Source of the DNA: Capsulimonas sp.
GTDB lineage: Bacteria; Armatimonadota; Armatimonadia; Armatimonadales; Capsulimonadaceae
Assembly (NCBI GenBank): GCA_025963815.1
Contig: JAOQAA010000009.1
Coordinates: forward strand, 1 to 11,417
DNA length: 11,417 nt
Reading direction: 5' to 3'
Shown here: in pieces, positions 6,857 through 11,417 of the stretch
How positions within the stretch are numbered: position 1 is the stretch's first letter
Layout of the letters: the number at the start of each line of letters is the position of its first letter
Program-made: the position numbers and the translations under genes
The notes under the pieces: generated by a model
What the model was told of the DNA's origin: nothing
The model's database searches: none
The model's input: the letters and a program-made list of their open reading frames with translations, nothing else

Positions 6857-7711
6857 ATGTCTAGGAAAACGAATCAGGGCTTTACTCTGATTGAACTGCT
6901 CGTCGTGATAGCTATTATCGCGATCCTCGCCGCCATTCTCTTTCCGGTCTTCGCCCAGGCCCGGGAAAAGGCGCGTCAAATCACCTGCGCCTCGAATGAG
7001 AAGCAGATCGGCCTCGCAGTCGTCCAGTACGCCCAGGATAACGACGAGACTTTGCCGCTCGCGAACTATGTTCCCGCTAACTATGACCCGGCCACCGGCT
7101 TTGTGAACTGGCAGTACGAAGTCGACCCGTACGTCAAAGGCGGCTATCCCGCCGGAAATAATACGCTGGGAACGGGATCAAGCGGCGCGCGCAAGAGCGT
7201 CTGGTTCTGCCCCGACTGGGACCGGACGAACGATCTCTTTTACAACGACGGAACCCCGGCGGGCGTAAGCCCGAGCACGGCGACGCCGTCCAAGAGCTAC
7301 ATCGCCAACGAAAACTATATGGGCGCCTATGTCGCGGTCCCGCCCGCCACGCCGAACCCCAATTACGCCAGACCATCGGCGACGCTCGCGCTGATCAAAA
7401 CGCCCGCGCAGACGGTGCTGGTCGCTGAAAGCCGTGGAAATAACGTTCAGTGCGCCGGCAACGACACCTCCACCGCCGCCGCCCTCGGAACCGTCGCGAG
7501 TGACTGGGGACATTATGTCTCCGGCCGCGCCCGCCACAGCGGCGGCTCGAACTATCTCTTCCATGACGGCCACGTGAAGTGGTTCCGGGCGCCGGGAAAC
7601 AACCGCAACGCCGACGTCTCTCCCGTTCTGAGCACAACCGGAGTCGTCTACAGCCAGGCGTCTTATCCCTCGGCAGGCGGCTGGTGGCTGGAAGATCCAA
7701 ACGGCTCCTAG
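6857..7711 (+). CDS. Prepilin-type (DUF1559, H-X9-DG) pseudopilin-like protein
   Basis: 284 aa. Seen: a type IV prepilin leader of eight residues (MSRKTNQG) with the cleavage/methylation site G8|FTLIE (Glu13 at +5). A long hydrophobic helix (about 9-30) follows, then [12 protein letters not shown] (29-40). Near the C-terminus H227-x9-D237-G238 is the H-X9-DG motif of DUF1559. Proteins of this type are processed by prepilin peptidase and lie in the inner membrane or in pilus/type II secretion-like fibres. They occur in many paralogous copies in Armatimonadota and Planctomycetota, and individual functions are mostly unknown. The globular part has three Cys (44, 118, 199). No pilus assembly genes are nearby, so this is probably an orphan copy. 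Expression must pass the terminator at 6760-6792 or use an unseen promoter. In-frame sequence stays open for 13 codons after the TAG stop. Confidence 0.88.
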   Translation: MSRKTNQGFTLIELLVVIAIIAILAAILFPVFAQAREKARQITCASNEKQIGLAVVQYAQDNDETLPLANYVPANYDPATGFVNWQYEVDPYVKGGYPAGNNTLGTGSSGARKSVWFCPDWDRTNDLFYNDGTPAGVSPSTATPSKSYIANENYMGAYVAVPPATPNPNYARPSATLALIKTPAQTVLVAESRGNNVQCAGNDTSTAAALGTVASDWGHYVSGRARHSGGSNYLFHDGHVKWFRAPGNNRNADVSPVLSTTGVVYSQASYPSAGGWWLEDPNGS

Positions 7712-7759
7712 ACCGAGAAGATCACCGACTTTTTCAACACCACCGAAACATAAGGAGCC
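7703..7759 (+). promoter_or_regulatory. Inverted repeat that can sequester the nitroreductase ribosome binding site
   Basis: GGCTCCT (7703-7709), overlapping the end of the prepilin-like gene, is the exact complement of AGGAGCC (7753-7759), which contains the Shine-Dalgarno of the next gene. Pairing across the 43-nt loop would hide that site. A ribosome finishing the upstream gene would cover the 5' arm and free it, giving translational coupling. The repeat is seen; the coupling is inference. Confidence 0.35.
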
Positions 7760-7768
7760 AAGAGAGAG

Positions 7769-8377
7769 ATGACCGCTGTTTTAGAACCCATATCGGCCGC
7801 GCACGAGATCGAAATCCACGAGCAGTTCCGCCGGCGGCGCAGCACGCGCGCTTTTTCGGATCAACCGATCGACACGCCGACGCTGCACAAGCTGTTCGAA
7901 GCCGCCCGCTGGGCGCCCTCCAGCAGCAACGAGCAGCCCTGGCGCTTCATCATCGCCTCCAAAGAGAACCCGGAAGAGTTCGAGCGCCTTCTGGACACGC
8001 TGGCCGCTGGCAATAAGGCCTGGGCCAAAGACGCGCCTCTGCTGGTGCTGGCTGTCGCCAAGCGTCACAAGGGCGAGGAGGGCGGGCCTGAGAACCGCCA
8101 CGCCGCCTACGATTTGGGCCAGTCTGTCGCGACCCTGACTCTGCAGGCGCTTCATGAGGGGATCTACGCCCGGCAGCTCGGCGGCTTTGACGCCGACAAA
8201 GCGCGCGAAGCGCTGGATGTTCCGGCGGGATATGACCCGATCTCGGTGCTCGTGCTCGGATACCCAGGCGATCCGAACAGTCTGCCGGAGTTCGCCAAGG
8301 AAAAAGAACAAGCGCCGCGCATGCGCAAGGCGCTCAGCGAAATCGTTTTCCAGGGACGATTCGGCAAGACGCTTTAA
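7769..8377 (+). CDS. Nitroreductase-family FMN-dependent oxidoreductase
   Basis: 202 aa, normal length for the family. These cytoplasmic flavoproteins use NAD(P)H to reduce nitro compounds, quinones, enones or related substrates, usually as homodimers. Seen: the N-terminal FMN phosphate-binding segment RRRSTRAF (22-29), the APSSSNEQPW segment (49-58) typical of the FMN site, a helix with YDLGQSVATLTLQALHEG (114-131), and a C-terminal LVLGYPGD (161-168) matching the family's closing strand. The ATG has AAGGAG 11 nt upstream. The gene follows the prepilin-like gene by 57 bp with no terminator between, so they may share a transcript, although no functional link is obvious. Physiological substrate cannot be told from sequence. 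Confidence 0.88.
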   Translation: MTAVLEPISAAHEIEIHEQFRRRRSTRAFSDQPIDTPTLHKLFEAARWAPSSSNEQPWRFIIASKENPEEFERLLDTLAAGNKAWAKDAPLLVLAVAKRHKGEEGGPENRHAAYDLGQSVATLTLQALHEGIYARQLGGFDADKAREALDVPAGYDPISVLVLGYPGDPNSLPEFAKEKEQAPRMRKALSEIVFQGRFGKTL

Positions 8378-8387
8378 ACAGGCCACG

Positions 8388-8425
8388 ATGCAGGCGCCGC
8401 CCATGTCCCCGGGCGACGTCTGCAT
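8388..8425. repeat. Long imperfect stem-loop after the nitroreductase gene
   Basis: ATGCAGGCG (8388-8396) pairs with CGTCTGCAT (8417-8425) including one G-U pair. After a single C-A mismatch it continues as CGCCC with GGGCG, leaving an 8-nt loop. It starts 10 bp after the stop, where a terminator is expected, but neither exit has a U-tract. It may be a non-canonical terminator or an mRNA 3'-end stabiliser. Confidence 0.45.
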
Positions 8426-8490
8426 TGTGACGTTAGTCATCCCAACAATCACCTCCAGTCCCCCCGCAAGAACACCATAATAACATCAAT

Positions 8491-8510
8491 GAGTCGTACG
8501 GACACGACTC
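8491..8510. repeat. Perfect inverted repeat upstream of the chemoreceptor gene
   Basis: GAGTCGT (8491-8497) and ACGACTC (8504-8510) form a perfect 7-bp inverted repeat with a 6-nt spacer, 30 bp before the chemoreceptor ATG. It could be an operator dyad or a hairpin in the mRNA leader. No convincing sigma-70 promoter was found in 8378-8539. Confidence 0.45.
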
Positions 8511-8539
8511 TCCAATCGTTAGGAAAATGACATAACACC

Positions 8540-10093
8540 ATGGCGTTCTTTCTTCACCTGCGCACAGCGTACAAGCTCGCGCTCGGCTTCGGATTTTCAC
8601 TCGTCTGCGCCGCCATTGTCGGAATTGTCGCCATCAACCGGATGCAGGCAATGCATGAGGCGGCGACTCCAGAGGCTTCCTTGGCCATTCTGCAAAGCGG
8701 ACGTATCCTGATCTTCGGACTGCTGGCCGCCGCGCTGGTGGCGGGCTCGTTGATCGCGGTGGCGGTGACCCGTTATATCTCCGGAACGCTCACACAAATG
8801 TCAGAGCGACTGGAGCAGTTGTCGAACGTCGACGTGGCGCGTCTGGGCACGGCGATCACGGTCATGGAGTTTGGCGACCTGACAATGCCGGTCCGTTACG
8901 AAACGGAGCCGCTGGAAATCAGCGCACGCGACGAGTTCGGCCAAATGGCCACGACGATCAATCTTCTGATGAACCAGACACACTGCACGATCCAGTCGTT
9001 CCGCGCCTCGCGGGCCGGTCTTCAGGATCTGGTGCGCACACTCCAGCACAACGCCGCGCAGGTTGCGCAAACCGCGCAGACAATGACTGGCGCCAGCGGA
9101 AGCATTGGGGCCGGGGTGGAGCAAATCGGAACGATGATGCTGGAGATCGGCCGGGCCTCGGACCAGTCGGCGCATGGCGCGACGGAACTAGCGCGCGGTG
9201 CGGCCATGCAGACGCATTCCATGGCGGAAGGCACGGAGTTGCTCGAACAGCTTTCGGGAATCATTGCGATGGTGACGGCGGAGGCGCAGGGCGCGAGCCG
9301 GGCCGCCGATGAAGCGCAGGCCGTGGCGAGCGGCGGAACCGAGGCTGTGGCGCGGACGGTTCAGGGAATGGAGCGGATCCGCGCCAGTGTCACCGAGTCG
9401 TCCGGGGTCGTCGCAAGCTTAGGGGAATCCAGCCGCGAGATCGGCGCGATCGTCAAAACAATCGGCGAGATTGCCGAGCAGACCAACCTGCTCGCTCTCA
9501 ACGCCGCCATCGAAGCCGCCCGCGCCGGGGAAGCCGGACGAGGCTTTGCGGTAGTCGCCTCCGAAGTACGCCGCCTCGCCGAGCGCGCCGGAAAAGCCAC
9601 CGGCGAGATCACCGGAATCATTCAGCAAGTGCAGCAGCACACCCAAAAGGCGGTCGCCACCATGGAAACCGGCGCGCGTGAAGTGGAGATGGGCGCACAG
9701 CTGGCCGAGACGGCTGGCGACGCCCTGCTAAAAATCCAGGACGTCGTCGCGGCGGTGACCACTCGCGTGGCCGGCATCGACTCCTCCGCGCAGCGGATGA
9801 ACGCCGCCTCCGCGCGCGTCTCCGAATCCATCCACACGATCGCCCATCACGTCGCGCAAAGCAGCGAGATGGCCGATCAGATGAGCGACGCCGCTGCCCA
9901 GGTCTCCGCATCCGTGCGCACGGTGTCCGGCGCGACGGGTCAACAAGGAGCCGCCGCCAGCGAAATGATCGCGTTTTCGCAATCGCTGACGGAAGTCGCA
10001 TCGACCCTGGAAGAATCCGTCTCCTGCTTCCAGGTGGACTCCGCTCAATCCGCCAAGACCTTCGACAGCGCGCCGCTTCGGCTCGCCGCGTAG
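8540..10093 (+). CDS. Methyl-accepting chemotaxis protein with no periplasmic sensor domain
   Basis: 517-aa chemoreceptor that would signal through CheW/CheA to flagella, pili or another output. Seen: two membrane helices (about 10-32 and 56-78) joined by only about 23 residues, so there is no room for a periplasmic ligand-binding domain. A HAMP-like region follows (about 79-148) ending with the ARDEFGQM motif (129-136). Then comes a long coiled-coil signalling domain (about 160-495) with the highly conserved tip [20 protein letters not shown] (residues 310-329) followed by [20 protein letters not shown]. No C-terminal NWETF-type CheR tether is present. The start is chosen from the normal basic/hydrophobic N-terminus; the nearest Shine-Dalgarno-like AGGA is 15 nt away, so translation initiation may be weak. 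A two-codon ORF (ATG ACA TAA, 8527-8535) lies between them. No other che genes are in the window, so it is an orphan receptor. Confidence 0.92.
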   Translation: MAFFLHLRTAYKLALGFGFSLVCAAIVGIVAINRMQAMHEAATPEASLAILQSGRILIFGLLAAALVAGSLIAVAVTRYISGTLTQMSERLEQLSNVDVARLGTAITVMEFGDLTMPVRYETEPLEISARDEFGQMATTINLLMNQTHCTIQSFRASRAGLQDLVRTLQHNAAQVAQTAQTMTGASGSIGAGVEQIGTMMLEIGRASDQSAHGATELARGAAMQTHSMAEGTELLEQLSGIIAMVTAEAQGASRAADEAQAVASGGTEAVARTVQGMERIRASVTESSGVVASLGESSREIGAIVKTIGEIAEQTNLLALNAAIEAARAGEAGRGFAVVASEVRRLAERAGKATGEITGIIQQVQQHTQKAVATMETGAREVEMGAQLAETAGDALLKIQDVVAAVTTRVAGIDSSAQRMNAASARVSESIHTIAHHVAQSSEMADQMSDAAAQVSASVRTVSGATGQQGAAASEMIAFSQSLTEVASTLEESVSCFQVDSAQSAKTFDSAPLRLAA

Positions 10094-10114
10094 TTCTGAT
10101 TCACAGCATCCTTT

Positions 10115-10141
10115 GGGCGACGCCGCGTTTGCTCGCCGCCC
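10115..10141. terminator. Possible bidirectional stem-loop between convergent genes
   Basis: GGGCGACG (10115-10122) and CGCCGCCC (10134-10141) pair with one A-C mismatch and an 11-nt loop. It lies between the stop codons of the convergent chemoreceptor and dehydrogenase genes. No U-tract follows on either strand, so terminator function is tentative. Confidence 0.3.
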
Positions 10142-10147
10142 GAGGGA

Positions 10148-10879
10148 TTACGCCAGAGATTCGTCCATGGTGCGCATTCGAATCTCAATGATGCGTGATC
10201 CCGGCGACTGCGTGCAGGCCAGCAGCACGGCGCCCGCCACATCCTCCGGCTCCAGCATTCCCGATTCTCGAACGCTGTCATCGGTCCGTCCCTTGCCGAG
10301 GGCGAACTCTGTCTTGACGCCGCCCGGACAGATGACCCCGACCTTGATCCCGTCTTTGCGCAGCTCATTATCGAGCGCCTGAGCAAAGCCGACCTGCGCG
10401 AACTTCGTGGCGCAGTACACCGCCTCGCCCGGAAATCCATAGCGCCCCGCCATACTGGAAATCATCAGGATATTCCCCGACTTTTGCTCGCGCATCACAG
10501 GCACGGCGTGGCGCGTGAACAAAAACGTCGAGCGGACATTGGAATCCATCATCTCATCGTATTCGTCAGCGCTCGTATCCACCAAGTTCTTGTAGTTCCC
10601 CACCCCGGCGTTGTTAATCAAAATATCGAGACGCCCAAAATGCTTCTGGGCCGCTTCCACCGTCTTGATCGCCGTTTCCTCTTCACGCGCGTCCCCCACC
10701 ACGAACACCGCGTCGCCGCCCGACGCCTTCACATCCTCCACCAACTGCTCCAGCCGCTCCTGCCGGCGCGCTGTCAGCACCAGCTTAGCGCCCTCACCCG
10801 CCAGCGCGAGCGCGCTCGCCTGCCCAATCCCGGCGCTTGCGCCGGTGATGATTGCCACTTTGCCCGTCAATTTCGCCAT
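10148..10879 (-). CDS. Short-chain dehydrogenase/reductase (classical SDR)
   Basis: 243-aa cytoplasmic NAD(P)-dependent oxidoreductase of the classical SDR family, which acts on alcohols, ketones or sugars. Seen: the Rossmann cofactor motif TGASAGIG (12-19), an NNAG motif (89-92), Asn114, catalytic Ser142 in ISSMAG, and the YxxxK pair Tyr155/Lys159 in YCATK. PGGVKTEF (185-192) follows, matching the usual PGxxxT. Arg38-Arg39 after the second strand suggests a preference for NADPH, by analogy with other SDRs. Length is typical. The in-frame ATG 28 codons upstream (10963) is rejected because GAGGAAGAG sits just before the ATG at 10879 and the protein then starts with the usual SDR lead-in (MAKLTGKVAIITG). 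It is convergent with the chemoreceptor gene and divergent from the membrane-protein gene. Substrate unknown. Confidence 0.92.
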   Translation of the reverse strand: MAKLTGKVAIITGASAGIGQASALALAGEGAKLVLTARRQERLEQLVEDVKASGGDAVFVVGDAREEETAIKTVEAAQKHFGRLDILINNAGVGNYKNLVDTSADEYDEMMDSNVRSTFLFTRHAVPVMREQKSGNILMISSMAGRYGFPGEAVYCATKFAQVGFAQALDNELRKDGIKVGVICPGGVKTEFALGKGRTDDSVRESGMLEPEDVAGAVLLACTQSPGSRIIEIRMRTMDESLA

Positions 10880-10883
10880 AATA

Positions 10884-10892
10884 CTCTTCCTC
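10884..10892 (-). promoter_or_regulatory. Ribosome binding site that fixes the SDR start
   Basis: The minus strand reads GAGGAAGAG, with GAGG 9 nt before the ATG at 10879. This supports the shorter 243-aa protein. Confidence 0.75.
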
Positions 10893-10906
10893 ACGATCAA
10901 TACATA

Positions 10907-10926
10907 GCGCCGCATCCACGCGGCGC
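10907..10926. repeat. Perfect inverted repeat in the SDR leader
   Basis: GCGCCGC (10907-10913) and GCGGCGC (10920-10926) form a perfect 7-bp, all G-C inverted repeat with a 6-nt spacer. It is 27 bp upstream of the SDR ATG, inside the 101-bp divergent intergenic region. It could be an operator shared by the two genes or a stable leader hairpin. No clear promoter boxes were found beside it. Confidence 0.45.
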
Positions 10927-10980
10927 CGTTTATTCTCCCCCGAATCGCAACTTTTGAAGGCAAGCAGGGTCAGAGTTGGT

Positions 10981-11417
10981 ATGGACAAATGCATGCTCCT
11001 CAGCGAGAAATCGCCAATCGTCTGCAAGGCTAACGCCGGCTCCTGGGTTCTACTCTTATTATTCGGGGTGCTCGGCGCAGGCAGTTTGTGGGCGGCGTAC
11101 TCTTGTCTCTTCCCCACCCCGCCACAGCAGCGCGATCTCGGCGGCGCCGCTTTTTTAATTGTCTTCGGCCTTCTATTTTTGATTCCGAGCTTTATCGCCG
11201 CTTACTGGAGTTGCCGCACTCGCGTCGAGGCTACGGAAGACGGCCTGCGCTGGCGCGGACTTGGGAAATGGAAATCGGCCGCATGGAGTGAGGTTCGCGA
11301 CTTTTATCGCCTCGAACCGCAAAAGGGGCAGCAATTTCATGTCGTCGAAACGACGGCGGGTAAGCTCCATCTTTCGGGGTTTTATGGAAACACAGAGCCG
11401 TTTTTAGACACCGTCGC
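10981..11417 (+). CDS. Two-helix membrane protein with possible PH-like domain, 3' end beyond the window
   Basis: An open frame of 145 codons runs from ATG 10981 to the window edge without a stop. It is cut by the window, not broken. Seen: a short N-terminus, a first hydrophobic helix (about 20-45, with GSWVLLLLFGVLGAG), a polar loop with PTPPQQRD, a second helix (about 55-78, with FLIVFGLLFLIPSFIAAYW), then a soluble part. That part has VEATEDGLRWRGLGKWKSAA, WSEVRDFYRLEP and a strand-rich stretch. The pattern of two helices, a DGLxxR strand and a W-S-E-V strand resembles bacterial PH-like membrane proteins; this is a resemblance only. AGGG lies 11 nt before the chosen ATG, and a second in-frame ATG follows four codons later. 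It is divergent from the SDR gene. Function unknown. Confidence 0.7.
   Translation, partial: MDKCMLLSEKSPIVCKANAGSWVLLLLFGVLGAGSLWAAYSCLFPTPPQQRDLGGAAFLIVFGLLFLIPSFIAAYWSCRTRVEATEDGLRWRGLGKWKSAAWSEVRDFYRLEPQKGQQFHVVETTAGKLHLSGFYGNTEPFLDTV

Noticed and set aside
7781..8452. 223-codon minus-strand open frame opposite the nitroreductase gene
   Set aside because: The sense strand shows clear FMN-binding motifs and a ribosome binding site; the antisense frame has no domain.
10880..10963. N-terminal extension of the SDR by 28 residues
   Set aside because: The extension is translated from the leader hairpin and ribosome binding site; the standard SDR N-terminus starts at 10879.

Overview
The window reads as ordinary chromosomal DNA from a high-GC, Gram-negative-type bacterium, most probably a member of Armatimonadota (Capsulimonas-like). 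The best clue is the prepilin-type protein at 6857-7711. Its N-terminus ([17 protein letters not shown], then [13 protein letters not shown]) and its H-X9-DG motif are typical of the large DUF1559 pseudopilin families of Armatimonadota and Planctomycetota, and the [12 protein letters not shown] stretch is especially common in Armatimonadota. This is recognition from memory, not a database result. I saw no mobile element, tRNA, rRNA, CRISPR array or phage gene.

Left part (1-6660), all on the minus strand, is a carbohydrate block. In transcription order, a secreted GH35 beta-galactosidase-like enzyme (3415-6438) is followed after 10 bp by a membrane-embedded processive GT2 glycosyltransferase of the cellulose-synthase-like type (1959-3404). 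That unit ends at a clear intrinsic terminator (1912-1949). A separate gene with its own near-consensus promoter (1847-1875) then encodes a secreted GH18-like hydrolase carrying two ricin-B type beta-trefoils (21-1751). Upstream of GH35 lie two LacI-family-like operators, which suggests sugar-responsive control.

The middle (6660-6860) is a divergent regulatory region. A near-perfect sigma-70 promoter on the plus strand (TTGACT-17-TATACT) is followed about 60 nt after the expected transcription start by a strong intrinsic terminator, and only then by the prepilin-like gene. This layout implies either a leader attenuator or a short independent RNA of about 85 nt. It is the most interesting non-coding structure here.

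The right part holds four genes: the prepilin-like protein, a nitroreductase-family flavoprotein 57 bp downstream whose ribosome-binding site can pair with the end of the prepilin gene, a chemoreceptor with almost no periplasmic domain (8540-10093), and a convergent short-chain dehydrogenase (10148-10879, minus). At the right edge a divergent membrane-protein gene begins at 10981 and runs off the window.

No single unprecedented multi-gene system is evident. The points most worth following are the promoter-terminator leader, the GH35/GT2 operon, the altered GH18 catalytic motif and the sensor-less chemoreceptor.
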